Assembly: GCA_012329085.1 (NCBI GenBank)
Contig: JAAXQB010000279.1
Location: forward strand, 1 to 15,130
Length of the DNA stretch: 15,130 nt
Origin: Methanosarcinales archaeon
GTDB taxonomy: Archaea > Halobacteriota > Methanosarcinia > Methanosarcinales > Methanosarcinaceae
Direction of reading: 5' to 3'
The notes beneath the pieces are model-generated. The model searched no databases. It was not told where the DNA came from and saw only the letters and a program-made list of their open reading frames with translations. Made by a program: the position numbers and the translations under genes. Shown in pieces: positions 8,411-15,130 of this stretch. Within the stretch, counting starts at the first letter, position 1. Each line of letters opens with the position of its first letter.

Positions 8411-8437
8411 GTTAAGTATATAACTTTATAAATTATA
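8400..8437 (-). repeat. 38-base dispersed repeat, copy 2
   Basis: Read on the minus strand this matches 5757-5794 at 36 of 38 bases; the two differences are transitions. The match stops sharply on both sides. It partly overlaps the ACTCATTCT hairpin and the TATA-like sequence before rps17. Confidence 0.75.
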
Positions 8438-8440
8438 TAC
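8416..8440 (-). promoter_or_regulatory. Possible internal promoter for rps17 (TATA-like)
   Basis: The minus strand reads GTATATAATTTATAAAGTTA, with TATA-box-like strings in a 141-base gap. GTATATAA (8416-8423) and TTATATAC (8433-8440) are an inverted repeat. A start about 25 bases downstream would give a leader of roughly 80 bases containing two hairpins before rps17. The palindromic repeat nature lowers confidence. Confidence 0.35.
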
Positions 8441-8469
8441 AATTGAAAAGTTTTTAAAACTATTTAAAA

Positions 8470-8775
8470 TCAATTTAACTTTTTTAAACGCGTTTTTTTT
8501 ATATTTTTAATTCTATTTTCACTTTGTGTACAAAGTAAATTTCCATCTACTTTTACAAAAATTGAATTGTCTTTTTCTTGCAATTTAAATATAAATACAT
8601 TTTGTGCTTTTGAAACCGTTTTTATTCCTTTTTTAGTATCAAGCTTAAATGTATTTTTTGTTTCATCAATAATCTTTCCTTTCATATTTAAAAGTGATTG
8701 ATTATTTGATTCAACCACTTTCACATCCAATCCAATCAATTCATGATAGATTAAATTTAAAGGATTTATTTTCAT
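8470..8775 (-). CDS. rnp1: RNase P protein component 1 (Rpp29/Pop4 family)
   Basis: This is a protein subunit of archaeal RNase P, which trims the 5' ends of pre-tRNAs. In known archaeal enzymes Rpp29 pairs with Rpp21 and supports the specificity domain of the RNase P RNA. The 101-residue product shows the family pattern HELIGLDVKVVESNNQSLLN (about 11-30), GKIIDETKNTF (about 33-43) and VKVDGNLLCTQSENRIK (about 74-90), consistent with an Sm-like barrel. Its ATG has no obvious ribosome binding site. Placement just before rps17 is standard in archaea. The gaps on both sides are long (154 and 141 bases), unlike the rest of the operon. Confidence 0.93.
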   Translation of the reverse strand: MKINPLNLIYHELIGLDVKVVESNNQSLLNMKGKIIDETKNTFKLDTKKGIKTVSKAQNVFIFKLQEKDNSIFVKVDGNLLCTQSENRIKNIKKTRLKKLN

Positions 8776-8784
8776 GATGTTTAT

Positions 8785-8903
8785 TCTTTAAAGAAGTGGG
8801 TTATCATAAATCTTATAATTTTCTTTAAAGGCACATCCCTTTATGAAGAATGTGTTATTAAATATTCTATTGATATATCCAATAGGTTTTATTTAGAACA
8901 TTC
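8785..8903. repeat. Structured rpl29-rnp1 gap: long nested imperfect hairpin
   Basis: Three nested stems lie in register: GAATGT (8848-8853) with ACATTC (8898-8903), TAAATA (8859-8864) with TATTTA (8890-8895), and CTATTG (8867-8872) with CAATAG (8880-8885). That makes 18 pairs separated by small internal loops. A 10-base palindrome, TCTTTAAAGA, lies at 8785-8794 nearer the rnp1 start. No open frame of useful length exists in the gap. It would form part of the rnp1 leader. Confidence 0.5.
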
Positions 8904-8929
8904 AATTTAAAGAAATTGCAAGATTTTTA

Positions 8930-9130
8930 TTAATCCTTTACTTCGTTTTGAATTGTTTTTATTCTTGCAATAGTTCTTCTAACTTCTCCTATTCTTCCAG
9001 GATTGTCAGGTGCACCACCTGCTGACGAAAGTGCTCGTTCACGAATAAGCTCATTTCTAAAATTTTCAAGTTCGTCCATCCGTTCTTCTTTTGTCATATT
9101 CCGTATTTCATTAATTCGAAGAATTGCCAT
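8930..9130 (-). CDS. rpl29: Large subunit ribosomal protein uL29
   Basis: uL29 lies by the polypeptide exit tunnel, where the signal recognition particle docks. The 66-residue product is two antiparallel helices: [20 protein letters not shown] (about 4-23) and [14 protein letters not shown]. The linker holds the archaeal-type segment [18 protein letters not shown] (about 36-53). AAGGAG within the last codons of rps3 is the ribosome binding site, with a 4-base gap between the genes. It is the last gene before a 154-base structured gap. Confidence 0.96.
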   Translation of the reverse strand: MAILRINEIRNMTKEERMDELENFRNELIRERALSSAGGAPDNPGRIGEVRRTIARIKTIQNEVKD

Positions 9131-9134
9131 TTAT

Positions 9135-10052
9135 CTAGTTCTCCTTATGAACTCGAGCAACTGGATGCCAATATCCATGTTTTTCATGTTTATGTTGATG
9201 AGTTCCATCAACTTCTCGGGTAGTTTTCTTTTCGTCTTCTGAATCGTCAGTCTTATCTTCCGCATCAGATATAGGTTCTTCTATTTCTTCCTCATCTGCA
9301 ACTTCATCTGTTGTAGGTTCTGATTCAATCAATTCTTCTATTGGATCAGGTTTTGATTTTTTAATAGATTCTTCTTGTTTCTTGGGTAGAGGTTTTTTAT
9401 CTATAGCTTTCTTTAATTCAGCATCTGATTTTTCAACAATGTCCTCTTCCGTTTCAACTACTGTTTTCAACTCATATTTATCAGGTAATGTCACATCAGG
9501 AGGAATTATGCGAACCATACACCCAAGAGTTCCAAGTTTCTTAATTGCAACTGCAAATCCAGCATCTACATTATCTTCTGCAAACTTGCCTGCATGTTTT
9601 ATATAACCATCGACCATCTTCTCAACTCTTGATCTTGAACCTGTAAGTTTTCCAGATATTACAATTTCACAACCTAATGCACCTGCACCCATGATTGCCC
9701 TTAGTGTGTTATGCCCTGCTTTTCTAAAATACCAACCTCGCTCAATAAAAGATGCAAGTTGTGTTGCCATCATTTGTGCATTCATTTCAGGCTTTTTGAC
9801 CTGCTGCACATCTATTTGCGGACTTTCTATACTATATAATCGATTAATATCTCTTGTAAGCCTTTTGATGATTTTTCCACCTTTTCCAATTACCATGCCC
9901 GGTTTTTCGGAATATATGGTAATTTGCGTGCCCATAGGAGTTCTATTAAGTTCCATTCCACCATATCCAGCCCTATCAAGCTGTTTTGCAAAATACTCAT
10001 TCATTGATGCTTTTACAAAACCTGTTTGAACAAATTTTCTTTCTACTGCCAT
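9135..10052 (-). CDS. rps3: Small subunit ribosomal protein uS3 with acidic C-terminal tail
   Basis: uS3 lies in the 30S head at the mRNA entry tunnel. The 305-residue product has the type 2 KH domain with GKGG at residues 56-59 ([14 protein letters not shown]). The C-terminal S3 domain follows, with [20 protein letters not shown] (111-130), [13 protein letters not shown] and a conserved [14 protein letters not shown] near 181-194. Residues about 200-305 form a low-complexity tail very rich in Glu, Asp and Lys. It ends in a His-rich segment, [20 protein letters not shown] recall similar tails in some methanogen S3 proteins. The ATG follows rpl22 after one base, with GAGGA as binding site. Confidence 0.96.
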   Translation of the reverse strand: MAVERKFVQTGFVKASMNEYFAKQLDRAGYGGMELNRTPMGTQITIYSEKPGMVIGKGGKIIKRLTRDINRLYSIESPQIDVQQVKKPEMNAQMMATQLASFIERGWYFRKAGHNTLRAIMGAGALGCEIVISGKLTGSRSRVEKMVDGYIKHAGKFAEDNVDAGFAVAIKKLGTLGCMVRIIPPDVTLPDKYELKTVVETEEDIVEKSDAELKKAIDKKPLPKKQEESIKKSKPDPIEELIESEPTTDEVADEEEIEEPISDAEDKTDDSEDEKKTTREVDGTHQHKHEKHGYWHPVARVHKEN

Positions 10053-10053
10053 A

Positions 10054-10506
10054 TTATTCCTCGCGTATGATAATCTCTAGTGTCACCGTTTCTGTATTTT
10101 TTGGACTTGACCTTCCTTTTGCACGAGGTCTCATACCATGAATAACATTTCCTCTTTTTGATGCAACATGTGCAATTCTCATGTTTTCAGAATCAAGACC
10201 TTTATATTCTGCATTATGTTCTGCACTTTTTATTAGTTTTAAAAACTCTTTTGCAACATTTATTGGGTATCTTCCTGCTGCCATGCCACCTTTCTTATGC
10301 CCTAAACTATCATTATGCTTTTTAAATGGAATTGCTTTTTTAAATTCAATCACATCTTCAAGGTATGCTTTTGCATCTTCTGAATGCATTCCTTTTATAA
10401 ATCGTCCCACTTCCCTTGATTTTTTTGGAGATACATGAAGTTCATATGCCATTGCTTTTGCAGTAGTTTCAGGATCCAACTCAATTGTATAATTAATTTT
10501 TGCCAT
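10054..10506 (-). CDS. rpl22: Large subunit ribosomal protein uL22
   Basis: uL22 lines the nascent peptide tunnel with a long beta hairpin. The 150-residue product has the conserved helical part [17 protein letters not shown] (about 24-40). It also has the archaeal insertion [20 protein letters not shown] (about 69-88). The hairpin tip region is [17 protein letters not shown] near the C-terminus. The length is normal for archaea and longer than bacterial L22. The ATG lies 8 bases after rps19, with a modest GGT-containing binding site that overlaps its stop. Confidence 0.96.
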   Translation of the reverse strand: MAKINYTIELDPETTAKAMAYELHVSPKKSREVGRFIKGMHSEDAKAYLEDVIEFKKAIPFKKHNDSLGHKKGGMAAGRYPINVAKEFLKLIKSAEHNAEYKGLDSENMRIAHVASKRGNVIHGMRPRAKGRSSPKNTETVTLEIIIREE

Positions 10507-10514
10507 AATTTTAC

Positions 10515-10937
10515 CTATTTAAGTGGTACAAATCTACTTGATCTTGTTGCTCCAACTCCAACTCCACCGTGTGCAATTTTCTTACGAGTTAATGCAAATT
10601 CTCCAAATCTGTGCCCAACCATTTCAGGTTGCACTTGTACTTTTATAAATTCTTTTCCATTGTAGATTTCAATAATATTATCAACCATACTTGGAAGAAT
10701 AATCATACTTCTATAATGCGTTCTTACTTGTTTAGCACCATCATTGAATTTTCGAATAATTTCTTGTTGATCTTTATTTAATCCTCTTGTGATGGTTCTT
10801 CGTTCTTTTGCAGGAAGAAGTTTAGAAAACTCCTCCACTGATAACGATTTAAGCTCAGTTATCGTTTTTCCACGATACTTAAATTCACCTTTTCTTTTTG
10901 GTAACCTTGTTGTTGATTTTCTTGGCAGATGTATCAC
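10515..10937 (-). CDS. rps19: Small subunit ribosomal protein uS19, non-ATG start
   Basis: uS19 lies in the 30S head near the A-site finger. The product has about 140 residues with [15 protein letters not shown] near the N-terminus. Its C-terminus carries [16 protein letters not shown] and [14 protein letters not shown], which fit the archaeal family. No in-frame ATG occurs before the middle of the protein. The GTG at 10937 is the most upstream candidate, but it lies inside GGTGAT, which itself resembles a ribosome binding site. A CTG at codon 4 (10928) would sit 4 bases behind GGTGAT. The GTG start is used here with reservation. It follows rpl2 after 10 bases. Confidence 0.93.
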   Translation of the reverse strand: MIHLPRKSTTRLPKRKGEFKYRGKTITELKSLSVEEFSKLLPAKERRTITRGLNKDQQEIIRKFNDGAKQVRTHYRSMIILPSMVDNIIEIYNGKEFIKVQVQPEMVGHRFGEFALTRKKIAHGGVGVGATRSSRFVPLK

Positions 10938-10947
10938 CTTTTAAAGT

Positions 10948-11661
10948 TTATCGTCTTCCTGTTCTTCTTGCAGCAATGTGCCCTACTTTTCTACCCGGTG
11001 GTGCATTTCGGCCAACTGTTGTTGGTTTGCCCGGATGTTTTCTATTTCCTCCACCAAATGGATGGTCAACCACATTCATAGCAATTCCAGATACTCTTGG
11101 ATATTTTGCAGCTCTTGCCTTCATTTTATGGTATTTTTTACCCGCTTTCAAAAACGGTTTATCCATTCTTCCTCCGCCTGCCACAACTCCAATAGTTGCA
11201 CGGCAATTTGGATGAAGTCTTTTTATTTTACCAGATGGCATTTGAATTGAAACAGTAGTTTCGTCTTGTGAAACTAATATTGCATATACGCCTGACGCTC
11301 TTGCAAAATGTCCGCCATCTTTTGGCTTTGATTCTATGTTACAAATTGGAACCCCTTCTGGAATGCTCCTAAGTGGCAATATATTTCCTGGCTTTATTTC
11401 TGCATCTTGCCCACAAAATATTTCTTCTCCAACAGAGACACTTTCAGGCACTATGACCAATTGCTCATCTCCATTTTCAAATTCTATTTTTGCGATAGGT
11501 GCAGATCTTGCAGGATCGTGTTCAATACCAATTACCTTCACATTTAACATTTCGTCAACTTCTGATTTTGGATGTTTTAAAGCTGCTTTATATTTATGAG
11601 ATGGTGCTCGGTATGTTGGAGTTCCGCGACCCCTGTTTTGAGATATTAATCGTTTACCCAT
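10948..11661 (-). CDS. rpl2: Large subunit ribosomal protein uL2
   Basis: uL2 is a core 50S protein close to the peptidyl transferase centre. The 237-residue product has the archaeal length. It begins [20 protein letters not shown] and has an OB-like domain. It then has an SH3-like part with [18 protein letters not shown] (about 141-158). The conserved [19 protein letters not shown] segment (about 195-213) includes the family's conserved histidine at 200. A GGTGA ribosome binding site 4 bases before the ATG overlaps the rpl23 end region. Confidence 0.97.
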   Translation of the reverse strand: MGKRLISQNRGRGTPTYRAPSHKYKAALKHPKSEVDEMLNVKVIGIEHDPARSAPIAKIEFENGDEQLVIVPESVSVGEEIFCGQDAEIKPGNILPLRSIPEGVPICNIESKPKDGGHFARASGVYAILVSQDETTVSIQMPSGKIKRLHPNCRATIGVVAGGGRMDKPFLKAGKKYHKMKARAAKYPRVSGIAMNVVDHPFGGGNRKHPGKPTTVGRNAPPGRKVGHIAARRTGRR

Positions 11662-11670
11662 GATTTCACC

Positions 11671-11922
11671 TTACATTAATCCAATTCTTGTTGCAATTTC
11701 TTCTGCAGCATCTGATTCTTCAAAAGTCACAATTGCTTTTTTCATATTTTTCATTGTGGACATTGTACGAACTGACACTACTGTATATCCATATAAATGC
11801 TCAACATCTTTTTTTATGTCTAATTTGTTTGAACGAAAATCCACAATGAATTGAAGTTTATTAGAATCGAGAAGCATCATTGCTTTTTCAGTCATAAATG
11901 GATAATTAATAGCATTTTTCAT
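11671..11922 (-). CDS. rpl23: Large subunit ribosomal protein uL23
   Basis: uL23 lies at the tunnel exit and is the docking point for SRP. The chosen ATG at 11922 gives 83 residues ([20 protein letters not shown]), matching archaeal homologues. An ATG three codons upstream (11931) overlaps rpl4 and has the GGAG binding site directly against it, too close to use. From 11922 the GGAG is about 10 bases away and the gap to rpl4 is 1 base. Family features are the N-terminal PFMTEKAM and the central [16 protein letters not shown] segment. Confidence 0.95.
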   Translation of the reverse strand: MKNAINYPFMTEKAMMLLDSNKLQFIVDFRSNKLDIKKDVEHLYGYTVVSVRTMSTMKNMKKAIVTFEESDAAEEIATRIGLM

Positions 11923-11923
11923 T

Positions 11924-12709
11924 TTACACATTCTCCAAAATAGTAGAGTCGTTAGAAAATCGCTCTGTTAATTGCTCTATTGCAGATTCAGTCCATATGG
12001 TAAGTCTTCCGGCATGAGTTCCAGGTGCAAGAATTTCTGCATTTAATGCATCACAAGGTGTAATTTCTACACCAGGTAAATTTGCAGCAGATTTTAAAAT
12101 TTGTGATTTTGCCCCTGTGACTATTAAAACACTCTTTTTATGTCTATATTTTCTACCTCTAAGCTTACCTTTTCCTGCCCTAATATTTCGCCCTATTTTT
12201 GCACGAATAACATCGTCATATACGCCTGCTATTTTTAAAAACTCTATTACTTCTTTTGTTTTTAAAAGCTCTTCAAGTTCATTACTTGCGACAATAGGAA
12301 TTTGTGCATCAAATAAATGACCTCTTTGTTTTACAAGATCGGTATTTGCAGTTGCAGCGATTGCTGAACGAATTGCATTTTTCTTTTCTTTTTTATTTAT
12401 TTTCTCAGTCTTATCAGTTTCAGGTTTTGGTGGATGTGCTCGCCTACCGCCCCTTGCTTGTGGAACTCTTGCAGCACGGCTTCCATTTACAATTCTTGGA
12501 ATTTGTGCAGCACCTCGTCCAGATCCCCATGACCTTGCAGATGTGTTCATTCCAGATCTTTTATTTGGACCATAAGCTTGCATTCGATTTGCTTGTGCTG
12601 ATAATACTGCTTTTTTAATTAAATCTGGCCTATATGCATCTTCAAAGACTGCAGGTAATGAAATCTCTGCTTTTACATTTCCAGATATATCAATAACATT
12701 TACTTTCAT
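11924..12709 (-). CDS. rpl4: Large subunit ribosomal protein uL4
   Basis: uL4 has a globular part plus a long loop that reaches the wall of the peptide tunnel. The 261-residue product shows that Gly/Arg-rich loop at about 50-100 ([20 protein letters not shown]). A basic linker follows ([20 protein letters not shown]), then the globular C-terminal part with [18 protein letters not shown] (about 182-199). The archaeal long form is expected. The ATG lies 6 bases after rpl3, with a GGGGTG binding site in the end of rpl3. Confidence 0.97.
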   Translation of the reverse strand: MKVNVIDISGNVKAEISLPAVFEDAYRPDLIKKAVLSAQANRMQAYGPNKRSGMNTSARSWGSGRGAAQIPRIVNGSRAARVPQARGGRRAHPPKPETDKTEKINKKEKKNAIRSAIAATANTDLVKQRGHLFDAQIPIVASNELEELLKTKEVIEFLKIAGVYDDVIRAKIGRNIRAGKGKLRGRKYRHKKSVLIVTGAKSQILKSAANLPGVEITPCDALNAEILAPGTHAGRLTIWTESAIEQLTERFSNDSTILENV

Positions 12710-12715
12710 TTACTC

Positions 12716-13729
12716 TTAGCACCCCTGTTTTGATTTTGTGCTTATATGGAGTATGTTTGGTACACCCATTTTTTCAACTTTTGAACGAATAGGATCTCTA
12801 AGACGAATTAATCTTTTTGATGGACCTGGAACACTTCCTTTTATCAAAATATATTCATTATTGATAAGCCCATAATTTATGAAACCGCCATTAGGATTTA
12901 CTTCGTCAGCGTTGTCAGATATTTTTAAAATTCTCTTATTGAATTCTGTTCTTTGGTGATACCCCATTTGACCTACTTGTGGAACTTTCCAACTTACACG
13001 AGCAGGATGCCAAGGTCCAAGTGTTCCTACTTGCCTTACACTTCCTGCACGAGAGTGTTTATTTTTCTGCATATTAATGCCCCATCTTTTAACTGCACCT
13101 TGCGTACCTTTACCAGTTGTAATTGCAGCAACATCAATAATTTCACCAGATTCAAATATATCAGATACTGATACTTGATTTCCAAGTATAGATTTTGCAT
13201 ATTCAAATTTAGAAGATAGGTCTCCACTTATACTAGTTTCCATTAAGTCAGGTTTTTTCTTTGGAGTTCCTTTTATAGTTTTTGGCATTGTATATACAAT
13301 TGCCCTTATGTCAGATATTTCACCATCTTCAATTAATTTGGAGATTTCATTAAGTGCATCTTCTGTATTGTGATTTATAGGCATTGTGATTCTACGAGAA
13401 AGCTCTTCATCAAGATCCATGCTCCATGCTTCTGTGACTGCCTTTTCTCCATCTGCTGTAAGTGAGTATGCACGAAGTGCAGCAACTTTTATTGCAGGCG
13501 TTTCTATAATTGTGACAGGCACTGATATTTCTGAACCTTCAGTCATACTGTATTTCACATCATCTATTAAGATTACATGTGTCATACCTACTTTATATCC
13601 TGCAAAGTCTTGTAACTTGGATTCGCTTTTTGATTCAGGCCATGATCTAAATTTTGGAATATGGCTTTTTGCTCTTTTTCGTGGACTATATGCAAGTGAT
13701 CCGCGTCTTGGACGATGTATTGATGCCAT
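12716..13729 (-). CDS. rpl3: Large subunit ribosomal protein uL3
   Basis: uL3 is an early-assembling 50S protein that reaches the peptidyl transferase centre and is the first gene of the operon here. The 337-residue product is the long archaeal/eukaryotic form. It opens [20 protein letters not shown], followed by [14 protein letters not shown] (about 45-58). The conserved core is [15 protein letters not shown] (about 206-220), then [19 protein letters not shown] (about 229-247). The ATG has an AAAGGAG binding site with an 11-base spacer. A TATA-like sequence stands 30-45 bases upstream. The SPOUT-type methyltransferase gene that I recall next to rpl3 in some archaea is not seen upstream. Confidence 0.97.
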   Translation of the reverse strand: MASIHRPRRGSLAYSPRKRAKSHIPKFRSWPESKSESKLQDFAGYKVGMTHVILIDDVKYSMTEGSEISVPVTIIETPAIKVAALRAYSLTADGEKAVTEAWSMDLDEELSRRITMPINHNTEDALNEISKLIEDGEISDIRAIVYTMPKTIKGTPKKKPDLMETSISGDLSSKFEYAKSILGNQVSVSDIFESGEIIDVAAITTGKGTQGAVKRWGINMQKNKHSRAGSVRQVGTLGPWHPARVSWKVPQVGQMGYHQRTEFNKRILKISDNADEVNPNGGFINYGLINNEYILIKGSVPGPSKRLIRLRDPIRSKVEKMGVPNILHISTKSKQGC

Positions 13730-13754
13730 TTATTTTTATACTCCTTTTGTTTTT

Positions 13755-13780
13755 GTATATAACTTATAAAGATATTATAC
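13755..13780 (-). promoter_or_regulatory. Probable operon promoter before rpl3 (TATA-like)
   Basis: The minus strand reads GTATAATATCTTTATAAGTT then ATATAC. A TATA box within it, centred between 13766 and 13776, would put the transcript start at about 13741-13751, just before or at the AAAGGAG site of rpl3 (13742-13748). That gives a very short leader. TATAACTTATAAAG (plus strand, 13758-13771) is identical to the start of the 38-base repeat at 5757. Confidence 0.5.
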
Positions 13781-14079
13781 TGATAGAAATTTCTAATTTC
13801 CCATAAATTTATTTATGCTCATTATTGACAGATTAGAATGAAAAAGTAATGTTTTAATCTTGTTTTGATAGATGATTCTTTAAATCATAAATTTTAAAGA
13901 TATTTCTAACTCGATTATTAGTTAGAACGCACTCAATAAAATTTACCATCTAAATAATTGATAATTTACATTATACATAGATAAAATTTTCAAAGATGCA
14001 TTTAAAAGAAAATATATAATAGAAAATTGGGAAATTTTCATATAGTATAAAACTCTTTAAACCTTGAAAACGATTAAGT

Positions 14080-14113
14080 AATATTTTATTACGAATAAAA
14101 TTCGTAAAATATT
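14080..14113. repeat. Strong hairpin TTACGAAT/ATTCGTAA with extended arms
   Basis: The perfect 8-base inner stem (14089-14096 with 14100-14107, loop AAA) is extended by AATATTT-type arms on both sides with a two-base bulge. On the plus strand a T run (CGTTTTTTATG) follows shortly after, so it could terminate rightward transcription, but there is no plus-strand gene to its left. Confidence 0.45.
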
Positions 14114-14360
14114 TCGTTTTTTATGTATAAGTGTAAATTATAAAATTATAAATCTACAAGATTATTGGTATTTTTAACACATTAATCTATTTGAGAAATT
14201 ATAAATTTAAATTTCTCTTTGCACATAATTTTATAGATTATGCACAACAAAAAAGACTTAAACATATATGCGGTCTGTGTATTTGAATTACAGATATGGC
14301 ATTCTTGAATTGGCCAAAACACATTATGTTAAATCCCACTTTTTCACACTAATATAATTT

Positions 14361-14385
14361 AACGCTCATTCATTCTTAAATGAGC
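14361..14385. repeat. CTCATTCATTCT hairpin family, copy at 14.36 kb
   Basis: GCTCATT (14364-14370) and AATGAGC (14379-14385) form a perfect 7-base stem. The leading TAACGCTCATTCATTCT matches 14526-14542 at 16 of 17 bases. Positions 14364-14385 match the minus strand of 5728-5749 at 19 of 22. Confidence 0.6.
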
Positions 14386-14525
14386 TATTGAATTATTCGA
14401 TATAGTTCCAACTCATTTGGAGTTAGAACAATTCAAAATTTATATCTTAAATGATTATAATATTTAATGCAGGTATGATATATAAAGGTATTGGAGAAAT
14501 TTGAGATTTTTACACCACATCGAGA

Positions 14526-14550
14526 TAACGCCCATTCATTCTGAATGAAC
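14526..14550. repeat. CTCATTCATTCT hairpin family, copy at 14.53 kb
   Basis: TTCATT (14535-14540) and AATGAA (14544-14549) form a stem with a 3-base loop. The leading TAACGCCCATTCATTCT is nearly identical to the copy at 14361. It lies exactly where the broken restriction-like frame on the minus strand stops resembling its family. Confidence 0.55.
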
Positions 14551-15082
14551 AAACTAACACAATATTCTTCTCTGCCTTTTAGTTCTGAAATTTCTGAAAA
14601 ATATCTTTTTACAATCGTTGCTTCATTAATATCTAATTTATTTTGCAAATCATATATACTTGTGCTTATATTTCGTATTATATGCTCAGTTATTTTAGAT
14701 TCTGTTAATAATAAGACCCCCCATTATTATCTATTAATGGATTAAATTCTATATTAAATAATTTATGCCTAATATAATTATCTGCAAGTTGTGCTATATG
14801 AGCAGAATTTATTTGCATAGTTGGAAACTTTTTAATATTTCTTTTTGAAACTTTAACTAGAACAGCAGAAACGATATTTACTAATTTTGAAATAAAAGAA
14901 TTATAATTTTTTGCATTAAATAAATCTGCTGTAACTGCATATTCTCCAAATCTTATTTTAATTCATATTTCGCACCCTTGGCAAAAATAGTAAAACGAAT
15001 TTAGAGACTTTTTATTATTTCCTGATTTATCAACTTTATAAATTTCTAAATGTTGTTGATATTCATATACATATAAAAATAT
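14549..15082 (-). pseudogene. Decayed gene, probably C-terminal part of a type III restriction (Res) subunit
   Basis: On the minus strand a frame opens at about 15082 and reads YVYEYQQHLEIYKVDKSG. A TGA interrupts it at 14963-14965, then it runs on as IRFGEYAVTADLFNAKNYNS ... KKFPTMQINSAHIAQLADNY and stops at 14705. A one-base shift at the G run (14717-14722) moves to a frame reading VLLLTESKITEHIIRN and VKRYFSEISELKGREEY. Restoring one T would give NNWGVLLLTES across the break. Sequences of this kind (VTADLFN, the NNW.VLLL block, KRYFSEVSELR-like) I recall from the C-terminal half of type III restriction helicase/nuclease subunits. The helicase motifs and the PD-(D/E)xK nuclease are absent. 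The remnant ends at a hairpin repeat. Decay is well supported by the sequence; the family name is a recollection. Confidence 0.5.
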
Positions 15083-15130
15083 TTATTACCTATTAACGCC
15101 TTATTAATATACATATGTCAAAAGGAAATA

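Larger units (their letters stand above)
13781..14530. other. Gene-free, hairpin-rich AT stretch
   Basis: I find no protein gene, tRNA or rRNA in this stretch; the only open frames are short and lack family resemblance. It contains many short perfect inverted repeats. Examples are TCTTTAAA/TTTAAAGA (13877-13900), TCTAACT/AGTTAGA (13905-13926), TTACGAAT/ATTCGTAA (14089-14107), GAGAAATT/AATTTCTC (14193-14217), CATAAT/ATTATG (14224-14242) and GTTCCAACTC/GAGTTAGAAC (14405-14429, one mismatch). A slightly richer patch at 14268-14345 may be a gene remnant, but I cannot identify it. Confidence 0.6.

Noticed and set aside
10898..11215. Plus-strand open frame of 105 residues opposite rpl2, and similar long plus-strand frames opposite rpl4, rps3 and rpl14
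   Set aside because: They are antisense shadows of well-conserved ribosomal genes, with no binding sites and no family resemblance.
14268..14345. Possible tRNA or small protein remnant in a slightly less AT-rich patch
   Set aside because: No cloverleaf can be formed and the open frames are under 20 codons; nothing specific can be supported.
14433..14648. 71-residue open frame on the minus strand as an independent gene
   Set aside because: Its first part is the continuation of the broken restriction-like frame and its last part runs through a hairpin repeat into non-coding DNA; better read as part of a pseudogene.
14545..14745. 66-residue open frame on the plus strand
   Set aside because: It is antisense to the pseudogene, starts within a repeat, and has no recognisable features.

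Overview
The window carries the ribosomal-protein superoperon of an AT-rich archaeon, the archaeal counterpart of the bacterial S10 and spc operons. It is followed in window coordinates by a gene-poor, hairpin-rich stretch and a broken accessory gene. The archaeal/eukaryotic-type proteins L32e, L19e, S4e and the RNase P protein Rpp29, together with the archaeal SecY, settle the domain. The detailed sequences (L3, SecY, S19, and an S3 with a long acidic, His-rich tail) resemble methanogenic Euryarchaeota, most like Methanosarcinales as I remember them. That placement is an inference from memory, not a search result. The very low GC of the intergenic DNA and the decayed accessory gene would fit a reduced or host-associated genome, but do not prove it.

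All real genes lie on the minus strand and are read from right to left: rpl3, rpl4, rpl23, rpl2, rps19, rpl22, rps3, rpl29, rnp1, rps17, rpl14, rpl24, rps4e, rpl5, rps14, rps8, rpl6, rpl32e, rpl19e, rpl18, rps5, rpl30, rpl15, secY. rps14 encodes only 50 residues and was found by hand translation. Several starts were moved to internal ATGs that have better ribosome binding sites (rpl23, rpl5, rpl6). rps19 has no ATG start and probably uses GTG. A clear hairpin plus U-tract terminator follows secY, so the transcription unit seems to end there. Positions 1-155 are AT-rich DNA in which I see no gene.

The operon is extremely compact: junctions run from a 4-base overlap to 26 bases. Three gaps are exceptions: rpl29-rnp1 (154), rnp1-rps17 (141) and rps14-rps8 (170). 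These gaps are full of inverted repeats. Two of them share a 38-base sequence at 36/38 identity in opposite orientation. A related hairpin family built around CTCATTCATTCT recurs in the rps14-rps8 gap and twice near 14.4-14.5 kb. TATA-like sequences in two of the gaps and in front of rpl3 suggest internal promoters, but the repeated, self-complementary nature of the DNA leaves a mobile or structural origin open.

From 13730 to about 14530 I find no gene, only AT-rich DNA with many short perfect hairpins. From about 14549 to 15082 (minus strand) there is a decayed reading frame with an in-frame stop and a frameshift. Joined together it resembles the C-terminal half of a type III restriction (Res) subunit. 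Its downstream end runs into one copy of the dispersed hairpin repeat.

Functionally, the operon makes proteins of both ribosomal subunits, one RNase P subunit for tRNA 5' maturation, and the SecY translocation channel.
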